A stretch of DNA of 64,000 bases from Arthrobacter sp. MYb23 (GTDB lineage Bacteria; Actinomycetota; Actinomycetes; Actinomycetales; Micrococcaceae). The translations under genes and the position numbers were made by a program. The notes beneath the pieces were generated by a model. The model saw nothing but the letters and a program-made list of their open reading frames with translations, had not been told where the DNA came from and did not search any database. Positions 25,318 to 33,513 of the stretch are shown here, in pieces (position 1 is the first letter of the stretch; every line of letters starts with the position of its first letter). The DNA is taken from assembly GCF_002979775.1 (NCBI RefSeq), contig NZ_PCPR01000015.1, positions 49,026-113,025 on the forward strand, given 5' to 3'.

Positions 25318-27438
25318 TCATTCATCAAGCAGCACGAGCCGTTTCGGATGGGGTTCTTGCTGCCAGGCTCTGTTCGCTCCGCCGGGCGCTTCGGCTGCGC
25401 TTAGGGGAAAGTGACAAGCCACCCTGTGGCCGGGCTGTATGGCAGCAAGCGGTGGCTCCGCCGTGGTGCAGATTTCCTGCGCCATGGGGCAGCGCGTCCT
25501 GAATCTGCAACCGGATGGCGGGGAAATAGGGCTCGGCAGCTCGCCGCGGACACCGGCGGCCGGCTTTCCTCGTTCTATTGCTGGATCGGGTTCCGGTATG
25601 GCGGCGATCAGGCCAGCAGTGTATGGATGGGCGGGGCGTTTGTAGATATCGTCCCCGGTACCTTCCTCGACCAACTTTCCGAGGTACATGACCCCGATGC
25701 GGTCAGCCAAGTATTTGACGACCGCCAGATCGTGGGAAATGACCAGAGAAGTAAGGCCTAGCTCGTTTTGAAGTTTCCTCATCAAGTTGAGGACCTGGGA
25801 CCGGATTGAGACATCAAGGGCGCTGACCGGTTCATCGGCAACCAAGACACGGGGCTCGACTGCCAAAGCCCGGGCCAGACCAATGCGCTGACGCTGGCCA
25901 CCGGACATCTCGTGCGGAAGTTTCTTGAGCGCCGACAAAGGAAGACCGACGTGATCGAGCAACTCAGCCACCCGCGATCGCCGGGCTTCGGCGTCGAGCT
26001 GCCCGGCGATCACGAGCGGCTCGGCGAGAATCGCGGAGACCTTCATGCGCGGGTCCAACGATCCGTATGGGTCCTGGAACATCATTTGGATTTCACGTTG
26101 CCGGTGTCGGGCATCCCGACCTTTTACATGGGAAATGCTTTTTCCATCGAGGAGAACCTTGCCGGAGGTTGGGGCCTCCAGTCCGACGATCATGCGCCCG
26201 AGAGTAGTCTTGCCACACCCCGATTCTCCTACCAGCCCATATGTTTCGCCCGCCCCGATAGTCAGCGAGACATCCGAGACCGCTTTGACGCTGCCCAGGG
26301 ATCGGCCCAGGATTGCCGAAGAGGATCCACGGTATTCCTTGACCAGATGGACGAGGCTGAGCCTCGGCTTCGTGGGCACATCTTTCGTGATAGCGGACCG
26401 GATCTGGACTTGGGCGGATTGGTCTCGTACACCTTCCCCATCGATGGGGTTCCAGCACGCGAACAAATGGTCGGTCGACACTCCGGCGAGGACAGGCTCC
26501 TCTTCGTGGCACTTCGCCGTCGCGTTTTGACACCGTGGCGCGTATCGGCAGCCGCTTTGACGTTCCGCCAAGTCCGGCGGGATTCCCTTGATTGAGTAGA
26601 GAGCTGTTCCGCGGTCTTGGCCAAGCAACGGGATAGAGGCCAGGAGGTCGCGTGTGTAGGGATGCCTGGTTCTCGAAAAGAGGTCTTCAGTGCCAGCGAT
26701 TTCAGCAATCCGTCCCGAGTACATGACGTTGACCCGGTCAGCTCTGCTGGCTACTACCCCCATGTCATGGGTGATCAGGACCATGGACATCCCCAGCTTC
26801 GCCTTGAGGTTGTCGAGCAGTTCAAGCACTTGGGCTTGAATTGTCACGTCCAAGGCGGTCGTTGGTTCGTCGGCGATAACAACTTTAGGTTCGCAGGCCA
26901 GCGCCATGGCGATCATGACCCGCTGGCGCATACCGCCCGAGAGCTGGTGCGGATAGTCGCCCATCCGCTCCCGGGGCCTGGCTATTCCGACCATGGACAG
27001 AACCTCTGCGGCACGCTCCAGCGCTTCACGGTTCGAAGCTCCACGGTGGATTCGAACTGGTTCAGCAATCTGGTATCCGATGGTCTTCGTCGGGTTTAGA
27101 GAGGTCATGCTGTCCTGGAAAATCATCGCGATGTCGTTCCCGCGTACTTGCCGATAAGCTCGCTCCCCCAGCCCGACGAGTTCGTCGCCGGCCAGTGCGA
27201 TGGATCCACGCGAAATGGAGCCGCCGGGCGGAAGCATTCCCATGATGGCCAAGCCCGTCATGGACTTTCCACACCCCGACTCTCCGACAAGGCCCAGTGT
27301 CTCGCCCTCGTTCAAGTGAAAGGAAACCCCGGCCACGGGCTCAACTTGCTGGCCATGGGCGTTGATCCTAATCGCGAGGTCCCGGACGTCCAGGACTCGG
27401 CCCACCTCACGATCCACGGGTTGTCCTGTCTCAATCAT
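25318..27438 (-). CDS. Fused double-ATPase of the peptide ABC transporter (DppD-DppF in one chain)
   Basis: A 706-residue protein with two complete ABC ATPase domains. The first (about residues 15-320) has [17 protein letters not shown] and [12 protein letters not shown]. The second (about 380-690) has [18 protein letters not shown] and [12 protein letters not shown]. Each is followed by the cysteine-bearing oligopeptide/dipeptide C-terminal region ([14 protein letters not shown] and [14 protein letters not shown]), known in DppD/DppF as a possible iron-sulfur site. One chain therefore supplies both ATPases of the importer. I chose ATG 27438, with AGGAA 9 bases upstream. Followed 136 bases later by the binding lipoprotein gene. 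Confidence 0.92.
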   Translation of the reverse strand: MIETGQPVDREVGRVLDVRDLAIRINAHGQQVEPVAGVSFHLNEGETLGLVGESGCGKSMTGLAIMGMLPPGGSISRGSIALAGDELVGLGERAYRQVRGNDIAMIFQDSMTSLNPTKTIGYQIAEPVRIHRGASNREALERAAEVLSMVGIARPRERMGDYPHQLSGGMRQRVMIAMALACEPKVVIADEPTTALDVTIQAQVLELLDNLKAKLGMSMVLITHDMGVVASRADRVNVMYSGRIAEIAGTEDLFSRTRHPYTRDLLASIPLLGQDRGTALYSIKGIPPDLAERQSGCRYAPRCQNATAKCHEEEPVLAGVSTDHLFACWNPIDGEGVRDQSAQVQIRSAITKDVPTKPRLSLVHLVKEYRGSSSAILGRSLGSVKAVSDVSLTIGAGETYGLVGESGCGKTTLGRMIVGLEAPTSGKVLLDGKSISHVKGRDARHRQREIQMMFQDPYGSLDPRMKVSAILAEPLVIAGQLDAEARRSRVAELLDHVGLPLSALKKLPHEMSGGQRQRIGLARALAVEPRVLVADEPVSALDVSIRSQVLNLMRKLQNELGLTSLVISHDLAVVKYLADRIGVMYLGKLVEEGTGDDIYKRPAHPYTAGLIAAIPEPDPAIERGKPAAGVRGELPSPISPPSGCRFRTRCPMAQEICTTAEPPLAAIQPGHRVACHFPLSAAEAPGGANRAWQQEPHPKRLVLLDE

Positions 27439-27510
27439 CGGGTTCCGTTCCTGTAGGTGTACCCCGCAGGGGTAGGCGAACATGTTGAAGTTGCTGGCTC
27501 TGGGCCGGGG

Positions 27511-28410
27511 CTAGGCATTTTTGTGCTGCTTGCTGAGCGTGGTGACGGCAAGATAGGCAGCGTGGCCAATGGCCGCATCTGCCCTTGGCTGTCGGTCCTT
27601 CAACGACTGGGACCGCAGGAAGACCGCGACTGCATAGCTGGAACCATCGGGCAAGGTCACAACACCGGCCTCATTGCGGACGGTAGGAAGTGTGCCGGTC
27701 TTGCCCGCAACGATGGCTGAATCATCGAAGCCGGAGGACAGCCGATGGGTCCAGACCTGTTCGGCCATCATTGAACGGATCATTTGGTTGGCTGGGGTAT
27801 CCGGGTGGCCGGCCCAGATGCTCGAAAGTAACGTGGTGATCTCCCTGGGTGTCGAACGATGCAGAGATTTCCTTGGATCCAGGGCCCGTACAGACTGCAG
27901 GTCGGCCCTTTGCAATGCCTCGCCCATGGCTTCAAAACCGCTTTCGGGAAGCAGGCCCAAGTCCTCGAACATTGTGTCCCAGAGTGCCAAGCAGCCACCT
28001 CCGATGTGGGTCTCCAGCAGTTCTAGTTCATCGAGTAACGTGCTGATGGCGTCAACGCCGACCCGTTCGAGGATGAGGTCAGTCGCCGCGTTGTCGCTGA
28101 GCGTGAGCATGAACAATGCGAGGTCCCCGAGGCTCATTTCCACGTCCTGGCGGCACCCCCCTGCCCCGATACCCCCCACCCGGTATTTGGGCCCTACGAG
28201 CACTCTTTCGAGAGGATCCACGCGGCCTTCCTGAACGGCACGAGCGAAGGCCAGAACAACAGGGATCTTGAAAACTGATGCCAAAACAACCGGTTCGTCG
28301 GCTCCCACAGATATCTCCCCGGCGCCAGGGGCTATGGCCCGGGCGTGGAGTGATCCGGTGACATCCGCCTCGGCAAATATCGCTCGGATCTGATCTGTGA
28401 TGTCATTCAT
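27511..28410 (-). CDS. Cytosolic serine hydrolase with class A beta-lactamase fold
   Basis: A 299-residue penicillin-recognising serine enzyme. The three active-site elements are visible: Ser45-Val-Phe-Lys48 (SxxK), Ser105-Asp-Asn107 (SDN) and Lys237-Thr-Gly239 (KTG). The ExxLN motif carrying the deacylating Glu166 of true class A beta-lactamases is not apparent; the matching region reads ALDPRKSLHRSTPRE. There is no signal peptide or lipobox, so it should stay in the cytosol, where it could not defend against beta-lactams. It lies between the double ATPase gene and a second deacylase gene. I infer a peptidase, esterase or amidase acting on imported D-residue peptides. Confidence 0.85.
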   Translation of the reverse strand: MNDITDQIRAIFAEADVTGSLHARAIAPGAGEISVGADEPVVLASVFKIPVVLAFARAVQEGRVDPLERVLVGPKYRVGGIGAGGCRQDVEMSLGDLALFMLTLSDNAATDLILERVGVDAISTLLDELELLETHIGGGCLALWDTMFEDLGLLPESGFEAMGEALQRADLQSVRALDPRKSLHRSTPREITTLLSSIWAGHPDTPANQMIRSMMAEQVWTHRLSSGFDDSAIVAGKTGTLPTVRNEAGVVTLPDGSSYAVAVFLRSQSLKDRQPRADAAIGHAAYLAVTTLSKQHKNA

Positions 28411-28542
28411 TGGAAGTGATCCTTAAGGCCGTTGGTGATCAAAGGGCAGCACGCCATGTGGTGTACCTCTCATCCAATCTAATCTTCGAGCTCGTTGGAT
28501 GGCTCGTGCGTACGGATGAAAGGAAGGACTCCTGTTGGTCGA

Positions 28543-30096
28543 TCACGACAAACGGCCTCCGGCGCGAACGGGGCGGCCGGGAAGGACGTCCGTGATCAGC
28601 TCGTCGTCTCGCACGAGGATTTGGCCATTGACCAAAACATAGGAGTAACCGGTCGACGCCCTCGTGCTGACTTGAAAGGTTGACTGATCAGAGATCCGCT
28701 GGAGGTCGAAGACAACCAGGTCCGCGTCACAGCCAGGCTGCACCCGCCCCTTCCTGGTCATCGCCGGTACAAACGGTTCGAGTACCTGCGCTGGGGCCAG
28801 GGTGCAGCGGCCTACCGCCTCGAGCAACGACAAGGCACTTAATTCGCGGACGTACCTACGGATGTACTTTGAGAAAGTTCCCGCAGTGCGCGGATGCGTG
28901 ACCAATTCCAATGGTGGCGGCCAGTCCATCGGGTTCTTGCCAAGCGTGTGCCAGGTAAAGGGGATGGCATCTGATGCAACGATTGTTCCCGGGAAAGTCA
29001 TGCCCGTATCCAGCAAAGCCTGGTCCATCGGGTCTTCTTCATGAAGGTAGTGGATCAGAGCGAGGCCACCGGGATCCCGCTTCCTCAATTCCTTGAGGTG
29101 GAGGGCATCCGACACAGACTCCCCGGTGGGAGCGTAGACGATCGACTGTGGCGTGATCCCGAGCTCATGGAGTCTTTCCGGCGCGAGAAAGTCGGCGCTG
29201 ATGGCCGTCATCCCCGCACCGTAGGGATAGGCCTCTGTCGTGACGGGTGACGGGGAAGCCTCAATCAACCTGTGCACCCGATCAATCTGCCGAAGAGCTG
29301 TGCTGTGAATGTGGCAGTAGTGCGCCCTGACACCGGTTTCCTGCGTCACGCGAACGATCTCCTCGGCGCCGTCGATCGGGGTGTCTGGTACCTGCTCGCT
29401 CAAGGCACGGGGGTGAGTGAACGTCGTTACTCCTGCTTCGGCAGCGATACGGCTGATCCCCACATATTCGCCGGGATCCACCCGTGGCGCATACCCGATC
29501 ATGACCCCTATGCCGAGCGCACCGTTATCAAGGTCCTCTCTTAGTCTGTCAAACATCGCCGCCCGCTGTTTGGCGGAGGCTGGACGCTGCCAGGCTGGAT
29601 CCCCGAAATGCATCAGCGCGTGGGTGAGCTCGCCTGAGGCTTGGAGTCCCCCCACCTCGACCATCCGGGCCTGTTGCCATGACGTTGAGTACCCGTAATT
29701 GATCGGTCGTCCATGGACGGCCGCGTGAGCGTAGGCTTCGGCTACAGGAGAGGCACCTGCTTCAAGTTCCAGTGCAGTAGTAACGCCGTCGCGCGCTTGG
29801 AGCCTCCCACCGGCTATGGACTGCGCATGACTATGCAGATCAATCCAACCAGGTGCCACGACCAGCCCCGACACATCCAAGGTCTTACGGGCAGGAATGG
29901 GGGCTGACGAGACGGTTGAGATGGTTGATCCCGTTATGCCCACGTTCCGAATCTCATCGAGTCCAGTCTCGGGGTCCACGACGCGGCCACCCACCAGTGC
30001 GACATCGCATATGCCTGGTTCGAACTCCGGCGGGACCGTCTGGTCAACACTCTTCAGGGTTTCCCGGTGTCCTTTGCGGGATGCGTTCTCTGCCAC
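28543..30096 (-). CDS. N-acyl-D-amino acid deacylase / D-glutamate deacylase-like amidohydrolase
   Basis: A 517-residue urease-superfamily amidohydrolase with an intact HxH motif (APGWIDLHSHAQS) followed by DGVTTALELEAG, a block shared with proteins annotated as D-glutamate deacylase. Other conserved parts are FTHPRALSEQ, HYCHIHSTAL, TEAYPYGAGMTAI, ASDAIPF near the catalytic Asp, and a C-terminal GRVQPGCDADLVVFD. It is the second deacylase of the island and differs clearly from the one at 18611-20224, so the two probably accept different N-acyl-D-amino acids. GTG start with AAAGG 7 bases upstream. It lies 132 bases before the serine hydrolase gene and 79 bases after the lipoyl-like gene. Confidence 0.87.
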   Translation of the reverse strand: MAENASRKGHRETLKSVDQTVPPEFEPGICDVALVGGRVVDPETGLDEIRNVGITGSTISTVSSAPIPARKTLDVSGLVVAPGWIDLHSHAQSIAGGRLQARDGVTTALELEAGASPVAEAYAHAAVHGRPINYGYSTSWQQARMVEVGGLQASGELTHALMHFGDPAWQRPASAKQRAAMFDRLREDLDNGALGIGVMIGYAPRVDPGEYVGISRIAAEAGVTTFTHPRALSEQVPDTPIDGAEEIVRVTQETGVRAHYCHIHSTALRQIDRVHRLIEASPSPVTTEAYPYGAGMTAISADFLAPERLHELGITPQSIVYAPTGESVSDALHLKELRKRDPGGLALIHYLHEEDPMDQALLDTGMTFPGTIVASDAIPFTWHTLGKNPMDWPPPLELVTHPRTAGTFSKYIRRYVRELSALSLLEAVGRCTLAPAQVLEPFVPAMTRKGRVQPGCDADLVVFDLQRISDQSTFQVSTRASTGYSYVLVNGQILVRDDELITDVLPGRPVRAGGRLS

Positions 30097-30175
30097 GATT
30101 GCCTTTCATTCTTCAGGGATTGCTTAGTCGGCAGTGATAACAGTGACACTGACGACGGAAAGATCGGCCGTGAGC

Positions 30176-30484
30176 CTATAAGCGCATCGGTGGTGTATAG
30201 GTCTCAGGGGGAGCGCCATAGGGAAGCCCCTCATCGAACCAGACACTTGGAGTGGCGGCAAAGGAAGCTATCACTGAGCCAGCAGCGACGCTGCTTCCGG
30301 CAGAGTGGTGCAGGTCAACGATCACGCCATCGAACGGTGACCGGAGTTCGAAAAGGGTCTCAGCTGTGCAAATATCCGAGATCACGTCATTTTGACCAAC
30401 AACGTCTCCGGCACGCACTCTCCACGCGATGATTTTCGCTTCCTTCAAGCCATCGCTCAGCTCAAGTTTCAGTACTCTGTTCAT
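30176..30484 (-). CDS. Stand-alone lipoyl/biotinyl-like domain lacking the modified lysine
   Basis: A 102-residue protein that is almost only a lipoyl-type barrel: VLKLELSDGLKEAKIIAWRVRAGDVVGQNDVISDICTAETLFELRSPFDGVIVDLHHSAGSSVAAGSVIASF. In E2 lipoyl domains the hairpin reads ETDKAxxExxSP. Here the corresponding residues are CTAETLFELRSP, with Glu42 where lysine would be modified, so it should not be lipoylated or biotinylated. I chose ATG 30484 because AGGAAGGAAG lies directly upstream. It is the first gene of the leftward deacylase-hydrolase-importer operon. Its role is unknown; a scaffold or structural subunit is possible. Confidence 0.8.
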   Translation of the reverse strand: MNRVLKLELSDGLKEAKIIAWRVRAGDVVGQNDVISDICTAETLFELRSPFDGVIVDLHHSAGSSVAAGSVIASFAATPSVWFDEGLPYGAPPETYTPPMRL

Positions 30485-31326
30485 TCTTCCTTCCTCGGTT
30501 CGGCGCCCTATCGTCCCGGCCATATGCCTTCGCGCTCAGGTTGAATCCGAATATTGCCTTGTCGACGGATACGGGGGATATCACCCTTGGAGCGAGCGAA
30601 GAGCCTCGGGGATCCGAGGATGAAGGGCTTGGATGGTTGGCTCCTCGAGCCAACAGTAGAGAATCCGGTGTCATCCCGGATCCGTACTTATCTCTCAGGA
30701 ATGCGCTGCAGTTCCGTCGATTCGGACGAAAGGGGAAAACGCTCCGGTATCTTCTTCCGGTCTTGACCGCCTTACAGAGCTTCTCTCCGCGCGCCCAGCA
30801 ATGCAGCAACGTCATCGATTGGTCATCTTATTGGTCAATCTGATCATTCAAGAGCCAGCTCAGAAGACGTGGTGACACATTTTGCCCATTTTTAGTGCCG
30901 CCTCTTGCTTAAGGCCAATCTGCACGCCCCAGATTGGGTTACGAGTTCGGTGGATGTGGTCATAAGCCCGTCCCGGGAGGAGACTGCCTCGGGCCTACCG
31001 TCCCGTGAGCAGTCATGCGTCGCTCACGAAGCCCCGCTCCTCTAGCTCCCAACCCTGGCTTGAGTCAGGCTGCGATAATGCTGGCGTGGCCGGCACCGCT
31101 TGGCGGGGCTGGCCGCGCTGGTGCCTGGGTCTTCAGGGCACGTCAACCAATCAGCAAAGCGTTAACCCAAGGAATCCAATGTGGTGACAGACCACGACGC
31201 GACTACTTTCGTCGTAGTCGACGGTTTAGGTGGTGACGATTCTGCCGGGTGCACTACATCTGACCTTGCCGTGGATGTCAGTGTGGAGTTAAGCAGGCTG
31301 GAAGATCGGAACTGAGGAAGGCAACC
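30485..31326. other. 842-base region without a convincing gene
   Basis: Divergent promoter region between the leftward importer operon and the rightward serine hydrolase. I see no reading frame with a ribosome site and family-like content. Around 31000-31190 the translation LAWPAPLGGAGRAGAWVF looks protein-like and may be a decayed fragment, but I cannot assign it. Possible regulatory parts are the direct repeat at 30818-30837 and the dyad TGATCA at 30841-30846. Confidence 0.5.
30818..30837 (+). promoter_or_regulatory. Direct repeat ATTGGTCA x2
   Basis: Two copies of ATTGGTCA, 12 bases start to start, followed by AATCTGATCATT. A candidate regulator site upstream of both divergent transcripts; the protein is not known. 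Confidence 0.3.
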
Positions 31327-32784
31327 GTGGCAGAGAACGTGGACCAGGTCGGCGTCCGTGAGGACATAGCTCAGGGCCGGCCCTCACCTCCTGACGAACA
31401 TCGACACGACAGGTTCAGGGGAATGGATCTGGGAAGTTCTTTCGGCTGGATGTGCACGAAGCACAATGTAGTAGGAGCCCAGTTGGGGATTCTCGACCTC
31501 AGCAGCTCCGATGGGTCGGCTTCGACGTCCGAGACGTCTTTCGGTTTGCTCAACAGGTCCACCGGCGCTGCCGTCGTGGACAACTCAATATTCCAGCTCG
31601 GCTCCATCACGAAGGTATGGACGACGGCGTTGATCATGCAGCTTATCGATGAGGGACGCCTGGATCTGGATACACCTGTTCAGCACGTCCTGCCGGATTT
31701 CAGCCTCGAGGACAAGACTGCCGCCGGCCTAGTGACGATCCGCCATTTGCTCTCTCACACCAGTGGCATAGACGGCGATGTCTTCACAGATATGGGCCGC
31801 GGAGACGAAGCTGTGGAAAGATACGTAGCCAATCTCGCAACCACACATATTCTCCATCCTCCCGGGCGCGGATTCTCCTATTCCAACGCCGGTTTTGTCG
31901 TGGCTGGCCGAATCGTCGAGGTTCTTCGAGAGATGAGCTGGGACGAAGCTCTACGCAAATTCCTGACGGAACCACTGGGACTGACGCATGTGGTCACCCT
32001 TCCAGAAGAGGCCCTACTCCATTCGACGGCAGTTGGTCACTATCTGGATGCCAATGGGTCCCAGCACCGGGTCAATGTCTGGGGCATAACGCGCGCGTTG
32101 GGACCGGCGGGGCTGATCACTTCCAGGTCCTCGGATGCTTTGGCCTTCGCAGCAGCCTTTCTCCGAGGGGGGGTCGGCCTAAACGGTGCCAGAATTCTGA
32201 GCACGTCGAGCGTTGCAAACATGTGCAGCCGCCACGTGGACCTCAAAAGTCAAGGAGACACAGTAACTCAATGGGGGCTTGGATGGTTCCTCGAAGATTG
32301 GCACGGTACCACAGTGATCGGTCATGACGGAGTGACGATCGGCCAACGTGCGTTCCTTCGGATTTTTCCGGAATCAGGGCTTGCCCTGATCCTATTGACT
32401 ACGGGCGGCGAAGCTGACGGACTGTTTCACGAACTTCTTTCCCATCTAGCCGACGATATAGGCGCCCTGGTCCCCGCAGCGATTCAGCCGGTTCCTGGGT
32501 ACTTGGATCCTGATCTTCAAAGCTATGTGGGCACCTACAGTGACGGCGGGAAAGACATCGTCATAGAGGCGAACGGTGAAGAACTCCTAGCCGTGGTGAC
32601 GCCAAGAATAGTGTTGGGCGTCGGCAAAGACGAGGCAGAGGTCTTTACGCTTCTACCAGTCCATGCAGGCGTTTTCGCGCTGCGGGGAACTGGCAACGCA
32701 AACTGGTCACCAGTGCGTTTTTTCCAAGTTCATGGGACGAAGTATTTGACTCTTTGGAACCGCTCCATTCCAAAGTCCAAGTGA
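31327..32784 (+). CDS. Serine hydrolase of class C beta-lactamase / D-aminopeptidase family
   Basis: A 485-residue protein of the beta-lactamase-related (COG1680) family. Active-site elements are Ser93-Ile-Thr-Lys96 (SITK), Tyr185-Ser-Asn187 (YSN) and His333-Asp-Gly335 (HDG, replacing KTG as in many esterases and D-aminopeptidases). A C-terminal lipocalin-like domain (about 400-485) begins near YVGTYSDGGKDIVIEANGEELL. There is no signal peptide. GTG start with GAGGAAGG upstream. The fold, the C-terminal domain and the neighbourhood favour a D-aminopeptidase, D-amino acid amidase or esterase over antibiotic resistance. A decayed partial copy follows at 32999-33300. Confidence 0.85.
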   Translation: MAENVDQVGVREDIAQGRPSPPDEHRHDRFRGMDLGSSFGWMCTKHNVVGAQLGILDLSSSDGSASTSETSFGLLNRSTGAAVVDNSIFQLGSITKVWTTALIMQLIDEGRLDLDTPVQHVLPDFSLEDKTAAGLVTIRHLLSHTSGIDGDVFTDMGRGDEAVERYVANLATTHILHPPGRGFSYSNAGFVVAGRIVEVLREMSWDEALRKFLTEPLGLTHVVTLPEEALLHSTAVGHYLDANGSQHRVNVWGITRALGPAGLITSRSSDALAFAAAFLRGGVGLNGARILSTSSVANMCSRHVDLKSQGDTVTQWGLGWFLEDWHGTTVIGHDGVTIGQRAFLRIFPESGLALILLTTGGEADGLFHELLSHLADDIGALVPAAIQPVPGYLDPDLQSYVGTYSDGGKDIVIEANGEELLAVVTPRIVLGVGKDEAEVFTLLPVHAGVFALRGTGNANWSPVRFFQVHGTKYLTLWNRSIPKSK

Positions 32785-32998
32785 TCTGTCCCCCAGAATT
32801 GGACAACCCGTCTTCTTCTGGGCGAGCCAGCCAGAGAAGCGCCGCGCCAAGACTCTAAAGCAGCGCAACGTAGAGGCGTTCTGCGCGTACCTGACCCATG
32901 AGCGTTATGGAGCGGAGCCCGGCATATCGGGAGAGACCACCGAGCTTAGCCACACTCGATTCGCTCGATTTCGGTACTGGTTCGGGTTCACACTGCGG
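32785..32998. other. Non-coding gap, unassigned gene debris
   Basis: No convincing start and no recognisable domain. One frame gives KRRAKTLKQRNVEAFCAYLTH, which is protein-like but not assignable. It lies between the intact serine hydrolase gene and its decayed copy, so it probably results from the same rearrangement. Confidence 0.4.
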
Positions 32999-33300
32999 CT
33001 TGGCTGGTTCCTCGAAAACTGGCACGGCATATCAGTGATCGGTCACGACGGGGTGACAACAGGACAACGTGCTTTTCTTCGCATTTTTCCATAAGCAGGG
33101 CTCGCATAGACTCTTTTGACCACCGGCGGTGAAGCTGATGGACTTTTCCAGGAAGTCGTCAGGGAGCTGGCGCATGAGATGGCGGGCGCACTCATCCCTC
33201 CACCTGTTCAGCCGGGTCCAGGGTTTTTGGATCCTGACCTTCATAGTTATCTGGGCACCTACAGCGACAGCGGCAAGGACATTGTTGTCCAAGCCTCACC
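32999..33300 (+). pseudogene. Decayed partial duplicate of the upstream serine hydrolase gene
   Basis: Clear homology to bases 32281-32580 of the intact gene. The translation GWFLENWHGISVIGHDGVTT is followed by GQRAFLRIFP, then a stop where the parent has ESG, more damage near LLTTGGEADG, and the tail PPPVQPGPGFLDPDLHSYLG. It lacks the SITK and YSN parts and ends abruptly near VVQAS, so it cannot make an enzyme. The divergence from the parent shows that the duplication is not recent. Confidence 0.85.
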
Positions 33301-33513
33301 GCAAGAGAAGTGCTGGGTGAGCTTGTGGGCCTCTTCTTCGTCGGTGACGTAAGAGCGGGTTCCACCACCAGTCCGGTTCTTCCCGGGCGAACTTCTCCGG
33401 GTGGAACACCCGCATGGAAGCCGTGATCTGGGCGACGTCAGGGATTCGGCCATCCAGTCAACAGACCGGCGCAATCCTGTCGGGTCCGAACCTCCGGCCT
33501 TAGCCAAGGGCCC
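33301..33513. other. Non-coding gap with unassigned remnant
   Basis: No supported gene. On the minus strand one frame reads FHPEKFAREEPDWWWNPLLR, which looks like a fragment of a real protein, but it has no start and I do not recognise it. It closes the rearranged region before the ALF-repeat protein gene. Confidence 0.4.

Noticed and set aside
31000..31190. Possible small gene upstream of the class C hydrolase
   Set aside because: The translation has a hydrophobic look but no ribosome site, no family match and a short length; treated as possible debris only.
27511..32784. Two beta-lactamase-fold genes as an antibiotic resistance locus
   Set aside because: Both lack signal peptides, the class A-like one shows no Glu166 motif, and the neighbours are peptide importers and deacylases.
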